Assembly (NCBI GenBank): GCA_963751425.1
Contig: CAVVUF010000001.1
Span: forward strand, 2,046,001-2,110,000
Length of the DNA: 64,000 nucleotides
Source: CAVVUF01 sp963751425
GTDB taxonomy: Bacteria; Chloroflexota; Anaerolineae; Anaerolineales; UBA4823
Direction: 5' to 3'
Shown: one piece after another, positions 45,950-55,031 of the stretch
Layout of the letters: the number at the start of each line of letters is the position of its first letter
Numbering within the stretch: the first letter of the stretch is position 1
The notes under the pieces: generated by a model
Database searches by the model: none
Told to the model about the DNA's origin: nothing
Seen by the model: the letters and a program-made list of their open reading frames with translations, nothing else
Translations under genes and position numbers: made by a program

Positions 45950-46819
45950 GTGCCGGCTTTGTCACACGCCTCTTCAGCCATCGAGTTCCAGCAGCTCCTT
46001 TCAGCCTCTTCCCAATCCATCCTCTGCTGCGGTCTGGCCCTCTACGCCTCCACACCTGCAAAAATACGCCCAGATGGCCTCCCTGCCCTTCTCTGCTTAT
46101 ATCCCTGCTCTGGCGGAGGACCTCAAGACGCCCGAATATTCCGCCCTGCCTCTCCTCTGCCCGTCTCCTGTTCGGCGAAAGCGCTCGAAATCTCGCCCCC
46201 ATCCGAGCTGGAGGCCCTCCGTCAGCACTTCTTCGACTGCATCTGGCAGACCGCTTCCGCCCAGACCTGGTTCCCGCAGGAAGGCGGTCATGCTCACCGG
46301 GTCGCTCGTAACGCGGCTGCTTTGGCTGCGCAGCTTGGCTGTTCTGATCATGAAGTTAGCGAAATCTACTGGGGTGGACTGCTCCACGACATCGGCAAAG
46401 TCTTCGTCGGTGAACTCTTCGTCGCCCTCGCTGCCCAGGGCTTACCCATCGAAACAACCATGCCCTTCATCCGTACCCATGCCTCCCTGGGGCGGGATTT
46501 CCTGGAGAGCGTACACCCCCTCTTTACGAACTCCCTGGTCTGTGCCGCCCAGCATCAAGAGTTTGTCGACGGCTCCGGCTATCCCGACGGGTTGAGATAT
46601 GAGCAGCTAACCATCCCGGGGCAGATCGTCAACCTCGCCGACGGCTATGACGCCACTGTCACCCGTCTGGGCTGGAGTGCCTCCCAGGTCTGCGCCGATA
46701 TCCAAAACATGTACGCCCGCGCCGGTCATCCGCATGCTCCTATCCTTCTGGCCTTCATCCAGCTCGTGGAAGCAAAACACCAGGATTGGTATCCCTCTCC
46801 AATTGGAAATCGTGCATAG
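45950..46819 (+). CDS. HD-GYP domain phosphohydrolase
   Basis: HD-GYP proteins typically hydrolyse cyclic di-GMP or related signals. The C-terminal domain is complete: HAHRVARNAAALAAQLG, the HD motif GGLLHDIGKV, AAQHQEFVDGSGYPDGL (the GYP motif) and QIVNLADGYDA. The N-terminal 100 residues are doubtful: the plus-one frame at 46073-46140 reads more naturally (ASLPFSAYIPALAEDL), so one or two frame slips probably occur before residue 90. The start is therefore uncertain; GTG at 45950 is only the open-frame limit. No receiver or other sensor domain is recognisable upstream. A hairpin follows the stop (46835-46853). Confidence 0.78.
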   Translation: MPALSHASSAIEFQQLLSASSQSILCCGLALYASTPAKIRPDGLPALLCLYPCSGGGPQDARIFRPASPLPVSCSAKALEISPPSELEALRQHFFDCIWQTASAQTWFPQEGGHAHRVARNAAALAAQLGCSDHEVSEIYWGGLLHDIGKVFVGELFVALAAQGLPIETTMPFIRTHASLGRDFLESVHPLFTNSLVCAAQHQEFVDGSGYPDGLRYEQLTIPGQIVNLADGYDATVTRLGWSASQVCADIQNMYARAGHPHAPILLAFIQLVEAKHQDWYPSPIGNRA

Positions 46820-47206
46820 TCAGGGCTTGGTTCCCCGCTCCTTTCAGGAGCGGAGCCTGTCCTGAGTGGAACAAAGGAGTTGGGGGTGAGGTCTTCAAAA
46901 ACTCATCAGACCCTTGATAATTTAGAACAATTGTACTATAATATCCTTGCACTGGATCGGCAGTGCCTGTTGCCCTTTAACCTCTCCATAAACCGGCAGC
47001 ACCTCAGCTTTTTCGATTTGTGAAAAACCTATCCTGAAGAAGCTGAAGGATTGGCGGATTCGAATTGAATTCCTTTGTTTTTTATTCGAAACAATTCCTA
47101 ATCCGTTCAATCCGTCATAAGCGATGGTCTCATCGCAGGAATCCGTTGTCAGCTTCTCTTTCCCCCTATTCCCTAATCCCCATGATCTCTAAAAAAGGAG
47201 CGCTGC
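46820..47206. other. Intergenic stretch with a stem-loop and repeat fragments
   Basis: No gene is seen. An 8-bp perfect stem (CCGCTCCT / AGGAGCGG, 46835-46853) follows the HD-GYP gene but has no T tail. The segment 46861-46879 resembles the CCTGAG...AAGGAG repeat, and 47100-47116 resembles the ATCCGTG repeat. The ribosome-binding site of the next gene (AAAGGAG) ends the stretch. Confidence 0.4.
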
Positions 47207-47815
47207 ATGATTATCAGTCAGTTAGTCGGCTGCAAAACCTTCCCCTGCCTCGATGTGGATCACGCCGCTTACCGGGTGCCTGCCATCGACCTCCAGCCCG
47301 AGCGGGTCTCCATCGTCCTCATCTCCGAGGCCGCCCCCGCCAATCCTGAAGATTACTATTACGCTTCCGGAAATCCCCTTTTTCAACAGACCACCCTCCT
47401 AGCCTTCCAGGACGCCGGTGCGCAGGTCTCATCCATCCAGGAACTCCTCAACCTGGGGGTCTACCTGACCACCGCCGTGAAGTGCGGCAAGACCGCTTAC
47501 GGCATCCAGACTGGGACGGTTAAGGAATGCTCTCTTATCCTGGAGCAGGAGCTGAAGCTCTTCCCAAATGTGCAGGTCTTCCTCCTGATGGGCGATGTGG
47601 CCATCAAAGCTGTCAACGAGATCGCCCGCCGCTCCGGCCAGGGGCGCGCCATCCCGGCTGGCTCGACCTATAAGATCCGCGGCGGCGAGTTCTACTTCCA
47701 GGGCAAGCGGGCGCTGCCCTCCTACCTGCAGGCCGGTCCCAGCTTCTTCATCGAGAAAAGCAAGCGTAAAATGATCGCTGAAGATATCGCCACGGCTCTC
47801 AAGTTGGCTGGCTAG
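47207..47815 (+). CDS. Uracil-DNA glycosylase superfamily-like protein
   Basis: This is a protein of 202 residues that resembles the family 4/5 uracil-DNA glycosylase fold. It has VSIVLISEAAPANPEDYYYASG (position of the usual GEAPGxxE loop), then GVYLTTAVKCGKTAYGIQ (the TNxVKC strand) and VFLLMGDVAIKAVNEIAR (the LLGxxA helix). The C-terminal part reads ALPSYLQAGPSFFIEKSKRK, where glycosylases carry HPS; here the His is replaced. There are no four clustered cysteines, so it lacks an iron-sulphur cluster. The start follows AAAGGAG by eight bases and the frame is intact. Catalytic activity is uncertain because two canonical motifs differ; it may act in repair or in another nucleotide-binding role. 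Confidence 0.62.
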   Translation: MIISQLVGCKTFPCLDVDHAAYRVPAIDLQPERVSIVLISEAAPANPEDYYYASGNPLFQQTTLLAFQDAGAQVSSIQELLNLGVYLTTAVKCGKTAYGIQTGTVKECSLILEQELKLFPNVQVFLLMGDVAIKAVNEIARRSGQGRAIPAGSTYKIRGGEFYFQGKRALPSYLQAGPSFFIEKSKRKMIAEDIATALKLAG

Positions 47816-47978
47816 GCCTGCCGGGACCTTACCCACCCTCCAGGTCAGTCACGTCGTCTTGTGACTCATGCAGAGGCGGCTCTTGACGCTTCCGCTCCTG
47901 ACGTGATAAACTTCTCACAGTTAAGTTCAGAACTCGACAAGCAGATTAATCCAGTTTATCGAAAGGAGGCGTGAAAAC

Positions 47979-48128
47979 ATGTCAGTCATCCTGAGTAGGT
48001 TATCCCTGACCCACGTTGAAAGTGCGCCTCCTGCCTGGCCGCTGATCGGGCAAGCTCGATTTTCGCCCGCCATTCCTACCAGCAACTTCTTTTCAGTCAC
48101 GAGCGCACTTCAGCCTCGTGGCTGTTGA
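47979..48128 (+). CDS. Possible small ORF (49 codons) with strong ribosome-binding site
   Basis: Inside the 420-base gap before the RIO kinase, an ATG follows AAAGGAGG by a good distance and opens 49 codons starting MSVILSRLSLTHVESAPPAW. I recognise no family and no membrane segment. It could be a leader peptide or a chance frame; only the ribosome-binding site speaks for it. A short inverted repeat (GTCAC...GTGAC, 47847-47864) lies upstream. Confidence 0.25.
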   Translation: MSVILSRLSLTHVESAPPAWPLIGQARFSPAIPTSNFFSVTSALQPRGC

Positions 48129-48234
48129 TTTAACTCCGGTTTCATTTTTCACCCTCCGGGAAAAGCCTCAGCCGCGCAGGCCAGCGCTTTTTTGAACCAA
48201 CCCTAGATTGAGTTTACCGGAGTCTTTCGTTAAA

Positions 48235-49260
48235 ATGAGCAAGAAAAATTTACCCGAATGGTGGCAGGAGCTGGATCAAGAACATGAACCTCCGCCCACA
48301 AAACCATACCATCCCACCGCCCGCCATGTCCCCCAAGAGCTTCTCGAGCAGCAGACTGAAATCCAGGCCCTGCTCGCTCAGCAGGATGGCGCGGCCAGCT
48401 TTGACTTTACCTACCATGCCTCTCGTCATGAACGGGAGTGGCTGCTGCAGTCCCTGGGCGCTTTTTACTATGAGTACCGTTGGATCAACGATGTGCTGCG
48501 CATGGTTAAAGGCGGCAAGGAAGCCAACGTCTACTTGTGCGCCAGCGGCCCGGGCATGGCTGAGCCATATATTGCCGCCAAGGTATACCGGCCACGCAAG
48601 CTGCGCAATTTGAAGAACGATCACCTGTACCGTGAAGGGCGTGAAGACCTGGACAGTGATGGAAATGTCATCTTCGATGATGACCGGATGCATGCCATGC
48701 GCAAGAAGACCAGCTACGGCAAGGAGCTGCTGCATACTTCCTGGCTGGAACACGAGTTTACCACCCTCAAGCTCCTGCACGCCGCCTCCGCCGATGTGCC
48801 CCGCCCCTATGCCAGTGCGAACAACGCCCTGCTCATGGGCTACATTGGAAGTGAGCTGGTGCCCGCTCCCACGTTAACCTCGGTACACCTATCGAAAGAT
48901 GAGGCGCAGTATCTTTACAAGCGCATCCTGCGCAACATCCGGATCATGCTCTCCTGCGATCGCATCCACGGCGACCTGTCGGCCTACAACATCCTATACT
49001 GGGAAGGGAGGATCACCCTGATCGACTTCCCACAGGCCATCACGCCCGCCCAAAACCGCAGCGCTTACCAGATCTTCCAAAGGGACCTGGTGCGCATCAG
49101 CGAGTACTTTGCCCGCCGGGGCGTGAAGGTCCAGCCGCACCGCCTGGCTGCCGAGCTGTGGACTTCTTTCGGTCATTCCCTGGTCCCCGACGTCCATCCT
49201 GCCCTGCTGGATGACCAGGACGAGCAGGATGTGGCTTATTGGAAGAGCCTGCACAGCTAG
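48235..49260 (+). CDS. RIO1-family atypical protein kinase
   Basis: This is a cytoplasmic kinase of 341 residues. It has the RIO phosphate loop VKGGKEANVYL, the nucleotide-binding Lys in IAAKVYR, the long RIO-specific insertion (KLRNLKNDHLYREGRE), the catalytic loop IHGDLSAYNILYW with Asp247, and the metal motif LIDFPQA. The hinge reads LLMGYIG. RIO1 enzymes act in small-subunit ribosome maturation in archaea and eukaryotes; the role of bacterial copies is unclear. The ATG at 48235 is preferred over an upstream TTG. An N-terminal helical extension (residues 1-80) precedes the kinase fold, and the frame is intact. Confidence 0.9.
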   Translation: MSKKNLPEWWQELDQEHEPPPTKPYHPTARHVPQELLEQQTEIQALLAQQDGAASFDFTYHASRHEREWLLQSLGAFYYEYRWINDVLRMVKGGKEANVYLCASGPGMAEPYIAAKVYRPRKLRNLKNDHLYREGREDLDSDGNVIFDDDRMHAMRKKTSYGKELLHTSWLEHEFTTLKLLHAASADVPRPYASANNALLMGYIGSELVPAPTLTSVHLSKDEAQYLYKRILRNIRIMLSCDRIHGDLSAYNILYWEGRITLIDFPQAITPAQNRSAYQIFQRDLVRISEYFARRGVKVQPHRLAAELWTSFGHSLVPDVHPALLDDQDEQDVAYWKSLHS

Positions 49261-49320
49261 TCTACCCCTGACCAGGGAAGCTCCCGAACCTAAGGCCATC
49301 CCTGGTCACACCAGGTTCGC

Positions 49321-50214
49321 TCATCCCGATCGCATGCTGATCTGGCTCAAGGCTGCCCCGGCAATGATCAACCCGGCTGCCAGCCACAGCCCTGGGCTGG
49401 TCGGCGCCTGGAGCACCAGTACGGAGGTGAAGGTCGAGAGCAGGGGCGTGAAGTAAGACAGGGCTGCCAGAAAGATCATCTTTCCTTTGCGCGTGCCCAG
49501 GTCCCAGAAGGTGTATGCCAGAAAAGCCGGGCATAGGATCATATAGGCCAAGATGGCAAAGGTTGAGGGACTCCAGGTGGAAGTCTCGGATGAGAACAGG
49601 CGCATGAAACCCAGCGCTAATCCACCCGCCAGCAGAAACAGCACAACGCCGTTGGCATCCCCCTCTCCCAGCCAGCGCTTCGCCAGGTTGGTATACAGGC
49701 TCCAGCACACCGCCGCCGCAAAGGCCAGCAGGTAGGGCAGCCAGGCGCCGCGCAGGTCAGCCCAGGCGATCTCGTGCCCGCCAAAGACAGCGATGCCGAT
49801 GCCTGCAAGCGCCAGCAAAGTTCCGACCGGCAGCCAGGCATTCGCCCGGTGTCCCAAGATCGGCAGGGAAAAGAGCAGCGTCAGGGTCGGCCAAAGATAA
49901 TTGATCAGGCCCACCACAATCACCTGGGAGTGGTTTTGCGCCAGGCCCAGCGACAAATACAGCAGGATAATATAGGCGACCATCAGCGCCCCGCAGCCCA
50001 GCAGGTACCGGCGGGGCAGGTAAAGCATCGGCAGCAGGTGAGTCCTGGTACCGCGCAGGACCGAGACCAGGATACCCAACAGACCCGCGGCAGTGTGGAT
50101 GATGCACCCGGCAGTCAGCGCCCCGAGCTGCTCCGCCAGCTGGCGTGAAAAGCCGATCGTCGAGCTCCAAAACAGGATCGCCAGAACCCCCAGGAGGGTA
50201 TACCCGTTTTTCAT
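49321..50214 (-). CDS. EamA/DMT-family exporter, YddG-like
   Basis: This is an inner-membrane protein of 297 residues with ten helices in two EamA repeats. Sequence such as LFWSSTIGFSRQLAEQLG, GLINYLWPTLTLLFSLPILG and FAAAVCWSLYTNLAKRW resembles the aromatic amino-acid exporter YddG. It converges with the RIO kinase gene and is divergent from DinB, with about 175 bases between. Substrate is inferred only by similarity to YddG. Confidence 0.85.
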   Translation of the reverse strand: MKNGYTLLGVLAILFWSSTIGFSRQLAEQLGALTAGCIIHTAAGLLGILVSVLRGTRTHLLPMLYLPRRYLLGCGALMVAYIILLYLSLGLAQNHSQVIVVGLINYLWPTLTLLFSLPILGHRANAWLPVGTLLALAGIGIAVFGGHEIAWADLRGAWLPYLLAFAAAVCWSLYTNLAKRWLGEGDANGVVLFLLAGGLALGFMRLFSSETSTWSPSTFAILAYMILCPAFLAYTFWDLGTRKGKMIFLAALSYFTPLLSTFTSVLVLQAPTSPGLWLAAGLIIAGAALSQISMRSG

Positions 50215-50389
50215 CGAGGAGCTGCCTGCAATAAAGGGCTACCGTTGGACTGCATGATCTACCTTTCCGGAAAATATATATACCCAAATTCATTGAAAGT
50301 CGTTGCGGCTAAGGGCTGTTGCACTGAAATCCGGTTGGATTATATAATCAAGCAGAAAGCCTGTCTATCATTTAGTACCTGGAGGTAGC

Positions 50390-50896
50390 ATGGACGCAAA
50401 AACCTACTTGACCTATCAATTTGCCAGCTTGCGCTATCTCGTTGACGCCGCGCTGGCTGGATTAACCCATGAACAGCTGACCTGGATTCCCCCAGGCACA
50501 GCCAACTCGATCGGCCTGACCGCCCTGCATATGCTGGCTACGGAAGATAAATACATCGCTCTCTTGCGCGGCAAAGAGCGCCTGTGGCAAATCCAAAACT
50601 GGAACAGTACCTTCAATCTCGCCGAGCCGCCTGGCTTTGGAGGGGATTGGACGGTTTTACGGCATGCCACGCTTACGATAGAAATGTTACTGGCCTACCA
50701 GGTCGTTGTCCGAGTGGAGACAGACTTCTATCTCGATGCATTGACGCCTGAAGCCCTCGATTTTCCAGTCAAGCTCTTCACCGATCACGACAAGGCAGCG
50801 GATATGCTGGCTCTGCTCATCAGTCACACCCTTCTGCACGCGGGCGAGATTGCTGCCATCAAAGGCGTATATGGGGTAAAGGGTCTACCTTTTTAA
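50390..50896 (+). CDS. DinB-family (DinB_2) metal-binding protein
   Basis: This is a cytoplasmic four-helix-bundle protein of 168 residues of the DinB/YfiT type. Metal-binding histidines are seen in LTALHMLATED and in SHTLLHAGEIAAIKG, the typical last-helix motif. The family includes thiol-dependent transferases, among other roles; function here is unknown. A GGAGG site precedes the ATG, and the DUF4838 gene begins 14 bases downstream on the same strand, so they are likely co-transcribed. Confidence 0.82.
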   Translation: MDAKTYLTYQFASLRYLVDAALAGLTHEQLTWIPPGTANSIGLTALHMLATEDKYIALLRGKERLWQIQNWNSTFNLAEPPGFGGDWTVLRHATLTIEMLLAYQVVVRVETDFYLDALTPEALDFPVKLFTDHDKAADMLALLISHTLLHAGEIAAIKGVYGVKGLPF

Positions 50897-50910
50897 GAGG
50901 AGAATATAAC

Positions 50911-52879
50911 GTGACCGATCTAAAGGCTGATAGCCATTTCATCATTTACCTCGTCCGTAACGATCCTGTTATTAACTTTGCCGCACAGGAGCTGAGCCGG
51001 TATCTGCAGCAAATGACCGGCTGCCAGGTGGTGGTAGAAAGTAATGCCGTCTTTGAACCCAGACAAGGAGGCTTTTGGCTAGGTCTGATCGAAGACTTTC
51101 CCGACCTCGATATCGCCGGAACCATCCAGCGAGTTCGATGATGCGATCTCGATCCAGGCACATAACGGCCAGGGAGTGATCGCTGGCATGCATGGGCGCA
51201 GCGTTTTACTGGCAGTCTACCGCTTCCTGACCGAGGCAGGCTGCCGGTGGGTGCGCCCTGGTGCAGAGGGTGAAATTATCCCTCAGAGGAGCCTGGCTAA
51301 CCTAAAAGTCCACCTCATAGATCAACCCTCCTTTCGCCACCGCACCATCTGCATTGAGGGCGCAGTCAGCCTGGAAAATGTCTTAGAGATCATCGACTGG
51401 TCGCCAAAGGTCGGTTTTTCGGGGTATTTCATGCAGTTCCGGGAAGGGCACACCTTCTTTGAACGCTGGTACTCCCATAAGCACAATCCTTTATTACAAC
51501 CCGAAGAATGCACCGTCGAGCAAGCGCGCCGCTTCACCCGGCAGATCGAAGCTGAGCTAGCCAAGCGCGGCATGCTTTACCACGCCGTCGGGCACGGCTG
51601 GACCTGCGAAGCGTTCGGCATCCCGGGCCTGGGCTGGGACCCGGTGGTGCGGGATTGGCCGGCTGAGGTGATCGACAGTCTGGCCCTGGTGAACGGACAG
51701 CGCCAAATGTGGCATGACATTCCGCTCATCACCAGCCTGTGCTTCTCGAACCCGGATGTGCGGAGGCGCGTGGTCGATGGCGTCGTGGCGTATGTGCAGG
51801 AGCACCCGCATATCCAGGCGCTGCACTTCTGGCTGGACGATGGCTTCAACAACAAGTGCGAGTGCCCCGAATGCCAGAAGATGCGCCCGGCGGATTATTA
51901 TGTCATCCTGCTCAACGAGCTGGACGAGGCGCTGAGCCGGGTCGGGTACCCGGGCAAGGTAGTCTTCCTGGCTTATGCGGACCTGCTTTGGCCGCCGGAA
52001 GTAGCGCGCATCCGGAACCCGGAGCGCTTTATCTTGATGTTTGCACCGATCACGCGTTCTTACCGCAGGCCGCTATTTCCCCAGGATACGAGCTATGTGC
52101 TGCCACCCTTTGTGCGCAACCAGCTTATCTTCTCTGATAATAACGACGAACAACTGGCTTTCCTGCGCGCCTGGCAGAAGCTCTTCCAGGGCGATTTATT
52201 TATCTTCGACTACCACCTGATGCAGTCGGGGGTTTATACCCTCGACCCCGATCACATCTTCCTGGCCAGGCTGCTCCACACCGACCTCCAAAATTTAAGG
52301 AAGCTGGGGTTGAACGGCTACGTAAGCTGCCAGATCCAGCGCATGTTCTTCCCGACCGGGCTGGTCATGTACACGATGGGGCGCACCCTCTGGAATGATG
52401 CAGTATCGTTTGACGAGGTGTTGGATGAATACTTCACTGCAGCATTCGGTCCGGAATGGATGCGCTGTAAGGAATACCTGACTGCGCTCTCTGTGCTGCA
52501 GGATGTGGTACCGGTGCGGGAGAAAGGACTGGAGGTCGACCCGCAGGCCCAGGTCAAGCTCCAACGAGCATTGAAGACCATCGAGGATTTCCAGCCGGTG
52601 ATCACATGCAACCTGGGGCTGCCTGACCGCTGCCAGAGGAAATCCTGGTTCTACCTGCAGGCGCACGCTGAGCTCATGCAGCGTTATCTCCGCCTGCTCT
52701 CGGCCAAGGCTGCCGGAGAAAAGGTAGCGATGCGACAGCTCTGGGAGGAAGTCAAGCAGTTTGCCCAGGAACAGGAGATGAGTTTGCAGCCGGTCTTCGA
52801 CATCTATGAATTCATCGACAGCTTCGAGCATCACTTCGCCCCTAAAGGCGGATCCGAATCCACAGGAGCGTTCACATGA
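50911..52879 (+). CDS. DUF4838-family glycoside-hydrolase-like protein, one frameshift
   Basis: This is a protein of about 655 residues with a GH20/GH67-type N-terminal domain (INFAAQELSRYLQQMTGCQVV) and then a large barrel-like domain with FWLDDGFNNKCECPECQK, a Cys pair typical of DUF4838. One frame change occurs near 51135, joining LDIAGTIQ to the part that reads FDDAISIQAHNGQGVIAG, SVLLAVYRFLTEAGCRW; the rest is open. The start is a GTG with AGAGGAG. There is no signal peptide, so it may be intracellular. The end overlaps the esterase gene by four bases (ATGA). DUF4838 proteins are found with glycan-degradation genes; the reaction is unproven. Confidence 0.78.
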
Positions 52880-54024
52880 CCTATCAACACCTTGGGATCT
52901 TCAGCGATTGGGTTGAGGCAGCCAAGCTGCAGGGTCAGCTCTATCCCCTGGCGGAGCCAGGACTGGAGACGCGCGGCAAGCTGCGCGAGGTGCTGGGTTT
53001 CTGCCAGGGAGATCAGATGCCCCGGGACGTGCAGGTAGAGCGGAGCTGGGAAAGCGAGGGGCTGCTCGGCGAGGAAGTCTCGTGGAGCGTGGGATATGGG
53101 CCGCGCACGCATGCCTACCTGCTCCGCCCAGCCCGCACTACAGGCCCCCTGCCGGGGATCGTCGCCCTGCACGACCACGGGGGCTTCAAGTACTACGGCA
53201 AAGAGAAGATCGCCGACGGCCCAGAAGCGTCCTGCGCCCGTCATCGCCGCGTACCGGGAGAGCTGTTATGGAAGCCGGGCGTATGCCAACGCCCTTGCCA
53301 GAGAAGGCTTCGTCGTCTTGATCCACGATACCTTCCTGTGGGGCAGCCGCCGATTTCCGTTGGAAGATATGCCCCCAGAAATCCAGGAGATCACCCGGGT
53401 TCTGGTAGAAACCTGGGATTCAACCTGGAGCTCTAATGAAATGACCCCGCCGGAGATCCAGGAGTACAACACGGCCGCCTCGCAGCACGAGCACCTGGTC
53501 GAGAAGTACTGCAACCTGCTGGGCACCACCCTGGCAGGGGTGGTGTGCTACGAAGACCGGGTGGCTTTGAATTACCTGCTTTCGCGGCCCGAAGTGGATC
53601 TCCAAAATGTGGGCTGCCTCGGGCTTTCGGGGGGAGGCAACCGCTCGGCGCTGCTGCTGGCGACACATGAGGGCATCCAGGCGGCTGGTCATCATCGGGC
53701 TGATGAGCACCTACGCCGCTCTGCTGGACCACAATGTGTACAGCCATACCTGGATGCTGTTCCCGCACGGCTGGGCGCGCCACGGGGATTGGCCGGACAT
53801 CGCCGCCTGCCGCGCCCCCCTGCCCTTGCTTGTCCAGTATGACCTGGAAGACGAGCTCTTCACGCCGGAGGGGATGCAGAATGCCCACCAGCGCCTGGCT
53901 AGCGCATTACTTGAAATCAGGACACCCCGAAGCTTACACAGGGCAGTTCTACCCAGGTTATCACAAGTTTGACCTGGAGATGCAAGCAGCGGCCTTTGCC
54001 TGGCTCAGGCAGGCCCTTGGATAA
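52876..54024 (+). CDS. Acetyl-xylan-esterase/dienelactone-hydrolase-like alpha/beta hydrolase, frameshifted
   Basis: This is an alpha/beta-hydrolase of about 380 residues. It reads PGIVALHDHGGFKYYGKEKIA (oxyanion region), then, after a change near 53225, YANALAREGFVVLIHDTF and the nucleophile elbow GCLGLSGGGNRSA. After another change near 53690 come VIIGLMSTYAALLDHNVYSHTW and PLPLLVQYDLEDELFTPEG (acid), and after a third near 53905 the catalytic His in FYPGYHKFD. The triad is complete but divided among frames. Its start overlaps the DUF4838 gene (ATGA). It likely removes acyl groups from sugars handled by the same operon. Confidence 0.75.
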
Positions 54025-54036
54025 TTCGAACCGCTC

Positions 54037-55031
54037 CTAACCCATTTTGAACTGGCGCAGACCCTCATCGAAGCAGAGCCTGCCCTTTGAAGGCGGGAGC
54101 TGCGCAGGGTCGAGACCGAGCAGGCGCAGGGGGTTGTAGAAGCCCAGCGCCAGCAGCTCTTCCAGCGAGAGAAAGCCCAAGGAAGCCAGATGGTTCATGC
54201 ACTCCAGCAGCGTGGCGCTGGAGCCAACCAGGACACCCTTGGCCGGGTTGTGCAGGCGGCCGGATTCCTCCAGGACAGCTTCATTGCCCAGGGTGAAGTA
54301 CCGCCCAGGCGGGAGACCAGCCACGGGGGCGGCGTCGCTGACAATGAGCGAGCGTGATACGCCCTTGGCGCGCAGCATCACGCGCAAGGACTCCGCCAGG
54401 AAGGTGGTGCCCATCGCCGATCAGCATGGCGGTGAACCGGTCATCGGCCAGCCCAGCCATGAGGGGGTTGGCGAACTTGGGGAGCAGGTGCGGGAGGCCG
54501 TTGCCCAGGTGGGTCAGCGCCTCGGCACCAGCCTGGGATAAGCGCTCGAGATCGTCTGCACTCGCCAGGGTGTGCCCGATGGAGACGACCAGGCCCTGCC
54601 CGGCTGCCCAACGCGCCAGCGCATCTGCGCCCGGCAGCTCAGCCGCCAGGGTGACCAGGCGGAGCGATCGTTCAGACCAATCGATAGAGCAGCTGCAGCA
54701 GGTCCAGGTCCGGCGGACGCGTCCAGGCCGGGTTATGCGCCCCCACCGCGCCCGGTTGAGGCGAGATAAAGGGTCCTTCCAGGTGAATGCCGGGCAGCCG
54801 CCCTCTGAACTCCGGCAGGGCGATTCCACGGGCGAGGATGGGCAGGTTGCGCTCATAAACCTCCAGCGGCGAGGTAATGATAGCCGGAAGGAAGGCAGCC
54901 GTGCCTCTCTGCAGAAGCGCCCGGCAGGCGCGGACAAAGGACTCTTCGGTCAGATCAGGACTGGAGAAGTCAACGCCCACAAAGCCGTTGACCTGCAGAT
55001 CGACAAAGCCCGGGATGTCCAGATCAATCAT
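54037..55031 (-). CDS. nagA: N-acetylglucosamine-6-phosphate deacetylase, frameshifted
   Basis: NagA removes acetate from GlcNAc-6-phosphate in the cytoplasm. The N-terminal piece (55031-54672) shows PGFVDLQVNGFVGVDFS and the metal/substrate motif IHLEGPFISPQ followed by GAHNP. The middle piece has VVSIGHTLASADDL and ALTHLGNGLPHL, and the C-terminal piece (54414-54037) has SLIVSDAAPVAGLPPG (catalytic Asp) and NPAKGVLVGSSATLLECM. The frame changes near 54680 and 54412. All catalytic motifs survive and no nonsense change was noticed. It starts inside the stop of nagB (ATGA), so the pair was coupled. It converges with the esterase gene, 13 bases away. Confidence 0.85.
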
